NCBI RefSeq assembly: GCF_029101545.1
Contig: NZ_CP118866.1
Span: forward strand, 1,302,001 to 1,366,000
DNA: 64,000 nucleotides
Direction: 5' to 3'
Source of the DNA: Amygdalobacter indicium
Lineage (GTDB): Bacteria; Bacillota; Clostridia; Saccharofermentanales; Fastidiosipilaceae
Shown here: piece by piece, positions 8,811 to 18,000 of the stretch
How the letters are laid out: each line of letters opens with the position of its first letter
How positions within the stretch are numbered: the first letter of the stretch is position 1
Made by a program: the position numbers and the translations under genes
Notes under the pieces: generated by a model
Told to the model about the DNA's origin: nothing
Database searches by the model: none
What the model saw: the letters and a program-made list of their open reading frames with translations, nothing else

Positions 8811-10193
8811 CTATTTTTTCCTTCGAGCTACAAGTCCGGCAAATAAAATAGTCAGACCGTTGAGTATACCGGGGATTTGCCTCAATTCACCTGTTTTGAC
8901 TACACGATGTTTCGGCGTCGGTTCTGTTACTGTAGTCGTTACTGTAGGCGCAGGCGAAGTTTCAGTCTGCTTTGGGGTCGGTACAGGATTGGGTGTCGGG
9001 GTTGGTGTCGGGTTCGGCTCGGGATTAGGTCCGGGGTTTGGTCCGGGATTGGGTTCAGCATCCGGGCATAAAGTTATAACGGCGGCCGCCTGATCACAAG
9101 CATCTTCATCAACACCGTTCAATTTATAAGACATTGCCGGATTCTTTTTAAGTTGGAAGGTTTCTATGTACCAATCGAAAAAGGATTTAGCATAAGGTTT
9201 TTGCTTGGCGTCAACATCGGCGCCTATAAGTGTCTTGGAATTAATTTCTTTAGTTACAGCACATTGGGCACAACCTGTAAGTCCATCTTTTGTGTTTTGG
9301 GCTAATAACGCTCGGTTAATTGCTGCATCACTGAGTGAATATTTGGGTAAAGCTCCTCTTACCGCTTCGGAATAATCTGTTAACATTTGCGAATCATTGT
9401 AGCCGCCTTCCGAATGGTCGATGGAAACTGCATTAGTTACTCTGATAGGCAGGACGGTAAGTTCAGACTCGGTTTTGACGTCACCTTCCAATTTCAATGT
9501 AAATACACCATCTTCATTTATTGTAAAACTGTACTCGTCATACAGTTCGTGATTGGTCATATTATTGCTTATATCACTGTAGTAAAGGTAGGAAACTTGC
9601 CCCTCTTCCGTATTTACATAAGAAGAGCTTTTGAAAACACCCAAATTAGGATTTTGTAAGTTGGAACTCAATTGTCCGCCGTAAGCAGGCGGGTTTGCCT
9701 TATCCCCTTGAGTATAAACAATCTTGCCTGCAGCATCGACAAAATTTCCTGCAGCATCAATTTTAAGTTCAACTATATTAAGTTCTTTATTCACAGCCTG
9801 TACCGGAACTTCCGGTGCAGCTGTCATGCTTACATTTGCAGGGGAATTTTGTAATATTTGCTCGTATTTTTCCCGATCGGGGACGCTTACTAAAGTCAGC
9901 TTAACATTTTGCAGTACTTTAGGGACAAAAATTACCGTTTTTTGGATATTTACGCCTTCGCTGCTTAAAAGTTTACTGCTCTGTATTGTGTAAGAAAGAT
10001 GGGCTATATCACCGATTTTTTTCACGCAAGTAGTGCCGGCATTGCAATTAACTGCGCCATTAGTTACTGATACGATTCCACCGCCGCCGATAGCCGCTCC
10101 GGTTGTTTGCTTGTTAAGGCAAGTTACAGATAACAATGATAATGTTATTGCCGCTGCAACTAAGATGTTCCTTAAGTGTTGTGCTTTTTTCAT
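8811..10193 (-). CDS. Secreted, wall-anchored surface protein of unknown family
   Basis: This 460-residue protein begins with a signal peptide (KK, then a hydrophobic core to about residue 25). Its ectodomain is not recognised and contains a CAQCAV pair and a few other cysteines. About 60 residues of Pro/Asn/Thr-rich stalk follow, with repeated PNPGPNP and PTPTP. The end has VVKTGE, a hydrophobic segment and a RRKK tail, an atypical sortase-like anchor. No adhesion function can be assigned. The 3' half is duplicated in the chimera at 7183-8589. A phased 12-mer array lies on each side of it. Confidence 0.75.
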   Translation of the reverse strand: MKKAQHLRNILVAAAITLSLLSVTCLNKQTTGAAIGGGGIVSVTNGAVNCNAGTTCVKKIGDIAHLSYTIQSSKLLSSEGVNIQKTVIFVPKVLQNVKLTLVSVPDREKYEQILQNSPANVSMTAAPEVPVQAVNKELNIVELKIDAAGNFVDAAGKIVYTQGDKANPPAYGGQLSSNLQNPNLGVFKSSSYVNTEEGQVSYLYYSDISNNMTNHELYDEYSFTINEDGVFTLKLEGDVKTESELTVLPIRVTNAVSIDHSEGGYNDSQMLTDYSEAVRGALPKYSLSDAAINRALLAQNTKDGLTGCAQCAVTKEINSKTLIGADVDAKQKPYAKSFFDWYIETFQLKKNPAMSYKLNGVDEDACDQAAAVITLCPDAEPNPGPNPGPNPEPNPTPTPTPNPVPTPKQTETSPAPTVTTTVTEPTPKHRVVKTGELRQIPGILNGLTILFAGLVARRKK

Positions 10194-10287
10194 AAGTACC
10201 TACTTTCAGTTACGCGCCGGAATTCGGTTTTGTCGGCCGTTAAATATTAACATTCTAACATATCAAATTCTTTTTTGCTGCTTCCTG

Positions 10288-10405
10288 CCGGGGCGCGCAA
10301 CACATGGTCTTTTTTCCTGTTAACGACGACGCGTTCACAATTTATGACATGTAGAGCGACGCGTTCACTTTTTTTCCTTGAGTATGACGACGCATTCACA
10401 AATTT
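10288..10405. repeat. Phased 12-mer array, copy 3 (degenerate)
   Basis: Cores are at 10327 and 10357, and a one-mismatch core is at 10388; the fourth is lost. It occupies most of the gap 10194-10504, upstream of the surface-protein gene and downstream of the AbiE toxin gene. No other gene is visible in that gap. Confidence 0.8.
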
Positions 10406-10504
10406 CTACCTGAGCTAAAGTATAAAAGGCATCCGAAGATGAAAAGGGATTTGTGTCTTTTGATATTGTACTTATACTAGTCTTTTCTTGTTTTTGTATC
10501 TGCT

Positions 10505-11371
10505 TTATTTTTCTAAAACAGACGGTTTTTCAACATTTAATTTAGCTTTTACAGATAATTCCCTAACAGACCGCATAATATCATTCCACGTGTATGTACC
10601 GGCATATCTAAATTTTTTCTGATAGGTATTCCACATTTTTTTCATATCATCACTGTATTTCACCGCTTTTAATACATTCTCCGCATTTTCTAAAAGGTTT
10701 AAGCTTCCTCGTTTCTTGGCGGTTCTTTCTAACGCCAGCCCTAATGTATCATCATCTATTCTTTGTGATTGTAAAAGCAAATTAATATCATAGAAATCTC
10801 TCATTCTGGTATTGGTTATAGATCTCGAAATTACAGTTTCCAATTTTTCTGCTAAAACAGTTTCAACAGGATAAGTCATAATCGGAATTGTTCGGTCTTC
10901 AAACATCAGCTTATAGGAATACGATATTTCTCTTGGGGTAATCACATCTCCTGTAGAAATATCAATTTTTAAAGGAATAACCGCTCCATCTAAAACCGCA
11001 TCCATGCTAAAGCGTATTCCTGAATATTCTGCTTCATCCATAATCTCCGATACTTTCTTGATTCTGAATTTCAAATTATCCTCTAAGTCTATGTTTGAAA
11101 TTTCTGTAATCATACGCTCCATCTCAGTTGCTGTTACAGAAACGCCTTTGATAGTCGTATCAATATCCATCGTAGCTCTTGCCTCTATTCCCACAAAAGC
11201 TGATACCAACATTCCTCCCTTTAGGATAAAACTACTATTATATTTGGACTTAGATACTCTCTCCAAGAAACGCTCCATCATATGCTTTCTAATCAACACA
11301 TAGGGCTCTATCCCTACTTCTTTTGACAGGTTTCGTATTAAATCTTTTAATTGCATTGATGAATGAATCAT
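10505..11371 (-). CDS. abiEii: AbiEii-type nucleotidyltransferase toxin
   Basis: This 288-residue protein matches the AbiEii/AbiGii nucleotidyltransferase toxin family. It carries FILKGGMLV followed by RATMDIDTT, the signature of the DNA-polymerase-beta-like active site with its paired aspartates. The family causes abortive infection, arresting growth through nucleotidyl transfer until its partner AbiEi represses it. The start overlaps the antitoxin stop as TAATG, so the two are translationally coupled. The pair is bounded by copies 3 and 4 of the phased repeat. Confidence 0.9.
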   Translation of the reverse strand: MIHSSMQLKDLIRNLSKEVGIEPYVLIRKHMMERFLERVSKSKYNSSFILKGGMLVSAFVGIEARATMDIDTTIKGVSVTATEMERMITEISNIDLEDNLKFRIKKVSEIMDEAEYSGIRFSMDAVLDGAVIPLKIDISTGDVITPREISYSYKLMFEDRTIPIMTYPVETVLAEKLETVISRSITNTRMRDFYDINLLLQSQRIDDDTLGLALERTAKKRGSLNLLENAENVLKAVKYSDDMKKMWNTYQKKFRYAGTYTWNDIMRSVRELSVKAKLNVEKPSVLEK

Positions 11372-11964
11372 TATAGTAACACTTCCAAATACTTGCTTAA
11401 TAAATGGTTGACACGAAGTTTTTGTGCATATTCCATAAGAAGGTGCAAATTCTTATCCTTACGCTTAATATAGCGTTTCATCGCATCTCGAAAAACTTGA
11501 ATTTCAATTTGCGAACGGCTACGAATCAGATCACAAACAGTACGCTCGGGATTGTAGATTAAAATTTCATTTCCAAAAGGTGTTTTTATTTTCACTGTCC
11601 CAAGTTCAAAAAATTCTTTTTTGATAGAATATATTTTAAGTCCCGCTTCTCTTAAGTTAGTAGCATTATATCCACTTTTTACCGTAACGGTGTATTGTAA
11701 CGGCTCTTGATCTGTCATATCAAGTAAAAACAAGGCTGTATCGTGAGAAAAGATGATTTTAGGGCAACGAAGCTGCAACAAATACATTTCATCTTTCCAC
11801 ACATCTGAAGAACAGTAAACTCCCTGTGAGGTACGCTCATAATTATATTCCTCCACAAATTTTGCCAAAGTTGTTTTAGAAATACCTTTACTGACAACTT
11901 CTGATGTTCTTAAAACTCCATTGTTTGCAGTTGAAATTTCCATAATCTGTTCTAATCGGTTCAT
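11371..11964 (-). CDS. abiEi: AbiEi-type antitoxin, winged-helix
   Basis: This 197-residue protein begins with a helix-turn-helix-like segment (about residues 1-50: NGVLRTSEVVSKGISKTTL). The central region has the TPFGNEILIYNPERTVCDLIR stretch typical of AbiEi antitoxins. AbiEi binds inverted repeats in its own promoter and represses the bicistronic operon. AAGGAAA precedes the ATG. It sits directly upstream of abiEii with a one-base overlap. The AT-rich promoter region is bounded by repeat copy 4. Confidence 0.88.
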   Translation of the reverse strand: MNRLEQIMEISTANNGVLRTSEVVSKGISKTTLAKFVEEYNYERTSQGVYCSSDVWKDEMYLLQLRCPKIIFSHDTALFLLDMTDQEPLQYTVTVKSGYNATNLREAGLKIYSIKKEFFELGTVKIKTPFGNEILIYNPERTVCDLIRSRSQIEIQVFRDAMKRYIKRKDKNLHLLMEYAQKLRVNHLLSKYLEVLL

Positions 11965-12047
11965 TGCATTAAATTGTTTCCTTCCACGCTCTTATCATAC
12001 GTTATATAAGCGCAAAAGTAAATAATTATAATATATAAATTTTACAG

Positions 12048-12192
12048 TGGGGCGCGCAACACATGGTCTTTTTTCCTGTTAACGACGACGCGTTCACAAT
12101 TTATGACATGTAGAGCGACGCGTTCACTTTTTTTCCTTGAGTGCGACGACGCGTTCACAATTTACTGCCTGTAGAGCGACGCGTTCACTTTT
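12048..12192. repeat. Phased 12-mer array, copy 4
   Basis: Four CGACGCGTTCAC cores lie at 12086, 12116, 12147 and 12177 (30/31/30 spacing), with the same GGGGCGCGCAACACATGG lead-in. The copy sits between the AbiE promoter and the terminator of the glycerate operon. Confidence 0.85.
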
Positions 12193-12205
12193 TTGCTGGG
12201 GCATG

Positions 12206-12247
12206 AAAAAGCGGCATAAACTACATTGGTAGCTTACACCGCCTTTT
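12206..12247 (-). terminator. Terminator of the glycerate kinase/permease operon
   Basis: AAAAGCGG pairs with CCGCCTTTT, with an inner TAAACTAC/GTAGCTTA stem. On the - strand the stem is followed by a T-run. It lies 125 bases after the permease stop. Confidence 0.7.
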
Positions 12248-12290
12248 GTCGGGATTAGCAGCGAAGAATCGGGCTCAAGTCGAAGCTCCG

Positions 12291-12370
12291 GGAATTCTTC
12301 GCAAATTCTCCGCGACGCCTCCGCAAATTCTCCGAGACTTCTCCGCAAATTCTCTGCAAATCCGCAGGGA
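12291..12370. repeat. Degenerate short tandem repeat
   Basis: The motif CGCAAATTCTCCG recurs about four times with small changes just after the permease stop. No function is evident; open frames crossing it look accidental. Confidence 0.5.
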
Positions 12371-12371
12371 A

Positions 12372-13634
12372 TTAAACAAGATAAATAATTGTAGCCACAA
12401 CGGTTGAAACCAAACCGATCAGAGCCTCATAAGGGATGAGCTGCAATCTTTGCTTAATCGACATTTTCACCGAGCCGCCTGTAGCGTGGAAGAAAGAGCC
12501 GTGCGGCAGAGAATCCAGGACCGTAGCGCCGGCGTGCAACATAGCTGCGGCATTAAGGGGAGTAACATTCGCAGCTGTCAGAGCTTGTGCAAAGGTACGA
12601 CCGGCAATAGTGGAACCGGCGGTGGTTGAAGCGGTGGCGGCTGCCATCAGGATACCGGAAACAGGGGCCAAAACGAAAGCCGGCAGATGCAGCAAACCGA
12701 TTAAATTGATCATATCAGCTTGCAAATTGGAGTGAGAAATTATGCCGGCAATTGTACCGGTACCGATTAACAAAGCACAAACGCCGATGACTTTGCTGAA
12801 ACCGTATTGAGAATAAGCAGCTACATGCTTAAATTCTTTGGTCACCAACAGGCAGACGAAGCCGCCGACAGGTAAAGCAATCAACGGGTCGACCACCACG
12901 TTGAACAACGGGCGCAAGGCAAGAAGCACAATAACTACAACCGGACCGATAATAGATTGCAAGAACGACGGCAACTTTTTGTCGGCATTCATTTCCAAGT
13001 CTTCTTCGGTCACATAATCGTGGAATTTATTTTTAATAGCGTTGGTTAATAAAGCGACGAAAATCAAGGCGCAAATTGCCGGGATAATGTTGACGGCCAT
13101 CAAGCTGTTCAAGCTTAAATGGAAGGCTTCACTTGTAGCAATGGTGTTGGGGTTCGGGCTGATAATGTTACCGGCTTTGCCGCCGCCGATCATCGCCAAC
13201 AAAATTGCCGACTTGCTCAGGTTCGCTTTTTTCGCTACGGCCAAGGCTACCGGGGCTGTTGTGATGACGGCAATATCAATGAAGACACCGACTGCACAAA
13301 TAATCATGGTTGAAATGGCGATTGCCGGCAAGGCGTTTTTGCTGCCCAATTTTTTGACAATCGTGTCGGCAATTTTGGCTGCCGCACCGGTTTTGACCAG
13401 ACAGCCTGCCAGAATACCGCTGGCCATAATTCTTAAGACGGCGCTCATCATTGTCGCCGATCCGTTAATCATCGCCGATACTGTCTGTACCAAGCTGCCG
13501 CCGCCTATTAGTCCGCCGACTAAGGCACCGATGACTAAGGAATATGTAGCATGATAATTTTTGACAATTAAGACTATCGCTACTACCAATCCGATAACTG
13601 CACCTAAGGTGCTGAACATCGCTGAGTTATCCAT
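12372..13634 (-). CDS. GntP-family permease, probable glycerate importer
   Basis: This 420-residue protein has about 12-14 membrane segments and belongs to the gluconate:H+ symporter (GntP) family. It contains GGKAGNIISPNPNTIA and ASTTAGSTIAGRTF, both typical of the family. The ATG at 13634 is preferred because a GGAGG, overlapping the end of the kinase gene, lies ten bases upstream. It is co-transcribed with glycerate kinase, so glycerate or another short sugar acid is the likely substrate. The - strand terminator at 12206-12247 closes the operon. Confidence 0.87.
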   Translation of the reverse strand: MDNSAMFSTLGAVIGLVVAIVLIVKNYHATYSLVIGALVGGLIGGGSLVQTVSAMINGSATMMSAVLRIMASGILAGCLVKTGAAAKIADTIVKKLGSKNALPAIAISTMIICAVGVFIDIAVITTAPVALAVAKKANLSKSAILLAMIGGGKAGNIISPNPNTIATSEAFHLSLNSLMAVNIIPAICALIFVALLTNAIKNKFHDYVTEEDLEMNADKKLPSFLQSIIGPVVVIVLLALRPLFNVVVDPLIALPVGGFVCLLVTKEFKHVAAYSQYGFSKVIGVCALLIGTGTIAGIISHSNLQADMINLIGLLHLPAFVLAPVSGILMAAATASTTAGSTIAGRTFAQALTAANVTPLNAAAMLHAGATVLDSLPHGSFFHATGGSVKMSIKQRLQLIPYEALIGLVSTVVATIIYLV

Positions 13635-13642
13635 AATAACTA

Positions 13643-14779
13643 CTACCTCCACAAATTAATTAAATTTATTACTTGACTGACAGCTCTACTTAAATTGGCT
13701 TTGGCTTTTTCTTCCGACAAAGCTTCTTCTAAAGTTGTTAATTGGTCAAGTATCGGGAAAAAGGCGTCTATTCCGGCCTGATTGACACTAACGGCGTCAT
13801 TGTCCACCACTCCGGCAAAAGCAATTACCTTTTTTCCATATTTTTTGGCAAATTTCGCTACACCTACAGGCGTCTTGCCCATGGCTGTCTGGAAGTCCAT
13901 TTTGCCTTCGCCTGTGATGACCAGATCAGCCTGCTCGATATAATTTTTCGCCTGAATCAGTTGCAGTATCAGTTCTATGCCCGATTGTAAATTACCGTGC
14001 AGATAATTTTTGAAAGCATAGCCGAGGCCGCCGGCTGCTCCGACACCCGGATAAATGTTGTCGGCGCTCGGGATGACGGTTTGGGTTACTTGGTGGTAAT
14101 GCAGCAGGTTACGTTCGATGATTTCCACTTCTTCCGCACTTGCGCCCTTTTGCGGGGCAAAGACACGGGCTGAGCCGCGTTCGCCGTTCAAAGGGTTGTC
14201 AACGTCGCAGGCTATGTCGAAGGTGCATTGGGCCAAGCGCTCATCTGCCTTGCTGATGTCGATGCTGACCAGTTGGCTTAAGCCGGAGTTGCCGGCCGGG
14301 ATTTCCTTTTGTTGATAATTCAGGAATCGATAGCCTAAAGCCTGCAGCATGCCCACGCCGCCGTCATTGGTGGCTGAACCGCCGATGCCGATTATGAAAT
14401 GGCGGATGCCTTTGTTCAAAGCGTCAATAATCATCTCGCCCACGCCGTAGGTGGAAGCCTTCAACGGTGCCAAACGGTTTTGGATCAACGTAATGCCCGA
14501 AGCCTGACTCATTTCCATAATGGCGCTCTTTCCGTCCGGCGCAATGACATAAGTAGCTTGCGTTTTTTCAAATAGGGGGTTATTCACAGTTACCTGCACA
14601 CTTTGATGATTCGGGAAAGATTGAAAAGCGAATACCGTTCCTTCTCCACCGTCTGCTACCGGCAAAACTGTAATTTCATCGGCAGGGTTGATTTTTTTTA
14701 TTGCCTCTTTGACCGTGCAACCGGCGGTATAAGAGGAGATGCTGCCTTTGAAAGAATCCATCATAATTAAAACATTCAT
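13643..14779 (-). CDS. glxK: Glycerate kinase
   Basis: This 378-residue protein belongs to the GlxK/GarK glycerate kinase family. Landmarks are MMDSFKGS at the N-terminus, PVADGGEGT, the glycine-rich IGIGGSATNDGG loop, and VITGEGKMD followed by KTPVGVA. It phosphorylates D-glycerate for entry into glycolysis. GAGGCGAT precedes the start. Its stop lies immediately before the permease gene, giving a two-gene operon. A CdaR-type regulator, the usual partner of such operons, is found at 26377. Confidence 0.93.
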   Translation of the reverse strand: MNVLIMMDSFKGSISSYTAGCTVKEAIKKINPADEITVLPVADGGEGTVFAFQSFPNHQSVQVTVNNPLFEKTQATYVIAPDGKSAIMEMSQASGITLIQNRLAPLKASTYGVGEMIIDALNKGIRHFIIGIGGSATNDGGVGMLQALGYRFLNYQQKEIPAGNSGLSQLVSIDISKADERLAQCTFDIACDVDNPLNGERGSARVFAPQKGASAEEVEIIERNLLHYHQVTQTVIPSADNIYPGVGAAGGLGYAFKNYLHGNLQSGIELILQLIQAKNYIEQADLVITGEGKMDFQTAMGKTPVGVAKFAKKYGKKVIAFAGVVDNDAVSVNQAGIDAFFPILDQLTTLEEALSEEKAKANLSRAVSQVINLINLWR

Positions 14780-14810
14780 TTTATCGCCTCAGATTTTTTA
14801 ATTTATCTTT

Positions 14811-14864
14811 AGTATAGGTGCGGCGCCTGAAATGTTACAATGTGTTTTGAAACAAATTATTTGT
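14811..14864 (-). promoter_or_regulatory. Promoter and inverted repeat upstream of glxK
   Basis: On the - strand TTGTAA (14835-14840) and TATACT (14811-14816) are 18 bases apart. A symmetric ACAAATTATTTGT (14852-14864) sits just upstream of the -35, a position suited to an activator such as CdaR. That assignment is inference. Confidence 0.6.
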
Positions 14865-15011
14865 CTCTCGGCGTTATTAAATTGGTCTATATGCCAACGG
14901 AAAGTCAAAGGGTTAAACGGTAGCGTGACGGGGATTCAAACCGGGGCGCAAGGTTGGCTCAAAGTGTGCTTGGCAGATCAGGACCGCAAGTTCGGCTGAT
15001 TTCATGTAAAA

Positions 15012-15037
15012 AAGCCGCCGATTCAATTCGGCGGCTT
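15012..15037 (-). terminator. Terminator of the large adhesin gene
   Basis: AAGCCGCCGA and TCGGCGGCTT form a ten-base stem, followed on the - strand by a T-run. It lies about 34 bases after the adhesin stop. Confidence 0.85.
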
Positions 15038-15070
15038 GCTGCGCTGAGTTTCAACGGTCAAAGGACCGGA

Positions 15071-18000
15071 TCACTTGTCTTCTTTCTTTTTCTTGTGTAA
15101 GCCTGTGACAAAGCCGGCAATTGCCAGGCCGATGCCTGCCAACATGTTGGCAAATGAGGGTGTTTCGCCTGTCTTTGCTACTATATGTCCCCCGGCTCTG
15201 CCTGACTTTTCACTTGTAGTCGATTCACTCGGCTCGTTTGTCGCTGTCGGCGCGGGCGAAGTTTCTTCCCAAACAGTCGGCGTCGGTGTAGACGGTTGAG
15301 GCTGCGGTGTCGGCGGCGTTACGGGGTTCTTCGTATAAACCGCATACACAGTCAAATCATTGTTTACAACAGTATCAGCGTTAAACGCTGTACCGGTGCC
15401 ATCCTGCTTAGTATTCCACTCTTTAAAAGTAAAACCTTCTTCAACAGGAGCAGCAGGCATGGAAGCAGCCGCTACTTTCTTACCCGTTTCTACTTTAACC
15501 GTAGATAACAGGCTTCCATCTTTCTTATTAAATGTAACTGTTTTTTGATTCTGTGCCGGCGGCTCAGGTGCAGGCGGAGTCACAGTATTTTTCGTATAAA
15601 TCGCATACACGGTCAAATCATTATCTACAGGCGTTGTACCGGTAAATGGTGTACCTTGACCATTCTTTTGCGTATTCCACTCTTTGAAAGTAAAACCGTC
15701 TTTCGTCGGATTTTCCGGCATAGATTGGTCGGTAAAACCGTCAGTTGCAATCGCTTTACCCTTTTCAACCTTAACGCTCGTAATCTGACTGTCATCGCTA
15801 TTCTTGAAAGTTACCGTCTTTTGTAACTGATCAGCCGGTGTCACATTTCCCCAAGGCATCGAGGTGTGCTTTTTCGGATTGGTTAATTTTCCTGTATTCG
15901 GATCGACATCGTACGTAGTAGTAATGGTCTTATCGCCCTCATGCGTAACCTGCTTGTTACCGACGCGCACCACATGGTCTGTCGGATCGACCTTTTTTTC
16001 TTGAGTGCTTTCAACGTCTGCGCTAAGACCGGTAGCTTTATCTACTTTATACGTGGTTATAACCGTCTTGGAACCGTCCTTACCGGCAGTTTTGTCTTCT
16101 TTTGCTTCATAAGCAAGCGTGTCATCCGCAACATAGGTAGTCTTAAATTTAATAACCTCAGTTTCGGTTTTCACGTTACCGACTTTGATGACTTTGTCTT
16201 TAGCGGGCGTTGTTGTTTTGCTTTCGCTGGACTGAACAGTATTCGTCAATCCTGTATTCTCATCAACTTTATAAATTGTAGTTGTGGTTTTAGTTCCCTT
16301 GGCGCCTTCGGTCGGCTGCTCTTTCTTATAATCGAGGGTACCGTCGGCCTGATAGCTTACGCCCGGTTGAATCTCCTCAGTCTCAACTTTCTTATTGCCG
16401 ACTTTGGTTACACCGTTTACGGCTGCCTTAATTTCGACTTGCGGTTCACCTTCGACCCATTTGCCGTTTTCCACTTTACCTGTCGGAGTTGTTATCTTCT
16501 CCCCGTCTTTAGGGTCACTTTCTTTCTGTGTTTGGCCGTAAGGCAGTGATTCATCGGCTACATAAGTCATTTTAGCCTTTAAAACTTCAGAGACTGCTGC
16601 TCCGCCTGCAATATCGGTCCACGGACGCGAGGTTTCCACCGTCGGATCACTTAAAGTGCCGTCATTCGGGTTGACTTTGTAAGTCTTAGTCGTGGTTGAA
16701 CCGTCGTTGTTTTTGATAACTTCTTTGTTGCCGACTTGTATAACTTCATTAACCGGTTCCGTGCACAAGCCTTTTTTCGCCTCAACTTCCGACGTTAAGC
16801 CGGTTTTAGCGTCTACCTTGTAAGTCAAAGTAACTTCTTCTTTGCCGTTTTGTCCGGCTGTTTTTGTTTGCTGTTTTTGGTAAGTAAGATCCGGATTTCC
16901 CTCGTAAGTTTTCTTGCAAGGAATGTCGCTTGTCTTTTTCTCAACGTTACCGATTTTGATAACTTTGTCCTTGGCCTTGACAGTATTTACAGTCGGCGTG
17001 CCTTCAACTTCATCTGTAAGTCCGGTGTCCGGATTAACCTTGTAGATAGTTGTCGTAGTTTGGGTGCCCTTGGTGCCTTCTGTCGTCTGCTCCTGCTTGT
17101 AAGCGAGCGAGCTGTCGGCTTGATAGATTACACCAGGCTGAATATCCTCAGTCTTAACTTCCTTATTGCCGACTTTAGTTACACCGTTTACAGCTGCCTT
17201 AATTTCGACTTTCGGGTCACCTTCGACCCATTTGCCGTTTTCCACCTTACCTGTCGGAGTAGTGATCTTCTCCCCATCTTTAGGGTCACTTACTTTCTGA
17301 GTTTGGCCATAAGGCAGTGATTCATCGGCAACATAAGTCATTTTAGCCTTTAAAACTTCAGAGACTGACGCGCCACCTGCGATATTGGTCCACGGGCGTG
17401 CCGTTACTACTGTCGGATCACTTAAAGTACCGTCGTCGGGGTTAACTTTGTAAGTCTTAGTCGTGGTTGAGCCGTCGTTGTTTTGAATAACTTCTTTGTT
17501 ACCGACTTGTACAACCTCATTAACAGGCTTGGTGCACGAACCCTTTTTCGCTTCAACTTCCTGAGTTAAGCCGGTCTTAGCGTCTACCTTGTAAGTTAAG
17601 GTAACTTCTTCTTTACCGTTTTTACCGGCAGTTTTAGTTTTCTGTTCTTTGTAGGTAAGAGCCTCATTCCCCTCATAAGTTTTCTTGCAAGGAATGTCGC
17701 TTGTCTTTTTCTCAACATTGCCGACTTTGATGACTTTGTCTTTAGCGGGCGTTGTTGTTTTGCTTTCGCTTGACTGAACAGTATTCGTCAGTCCCGTATT
17801 CTCATCAACTTTATAAATTGTAGTTGTAGTTTTAGTTCCCTTGGTGCCTTCTGTCGGCTGCTCTTTCTTATAATCGAGGGTGCCGTCGGCCTCATACTTG
17901 GTATCGGGCTGAATTTCCTCGGTTTTAACTTCCTTATTGCCTACGCGGGCTTTACCATCCACAGCCTTCGTTATTTCTTTTTCTGATGTGGCATCAGGAT

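Larger units (their letters stand above)
6178..9433. repeat. Perfect 1,628-bp tandem duplication (6178-7805 and 7806-9433)
   Basis: Corresponding landmarks are all offset by exactly 1,628: gene starts 6961/8589, stops 7183/8811, and the repeat array. No difference was seen in the stretches compared. The junction at 7805/7806 joins the middle of the surface-protein gene to the middle of the binding-protein gene with no obvious microhomology. The unit begins inside one gene and ends inside the next, so both parent genes remain intact at the outside and a chimera forms in the middle. Confidence 0.95.

Noticed and set aside
12124..12348. A - strand open frame of 74 residues
   Set aside because: It runs through the phased repeat, the terminator and short repeats; no coding features are seen.
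14930..15000. A tRNA-like stretch (GGGGATTCAAACCGGGG)
   Set aside because: No cloverleaf with acceptor and anticodon arms could be built around it.
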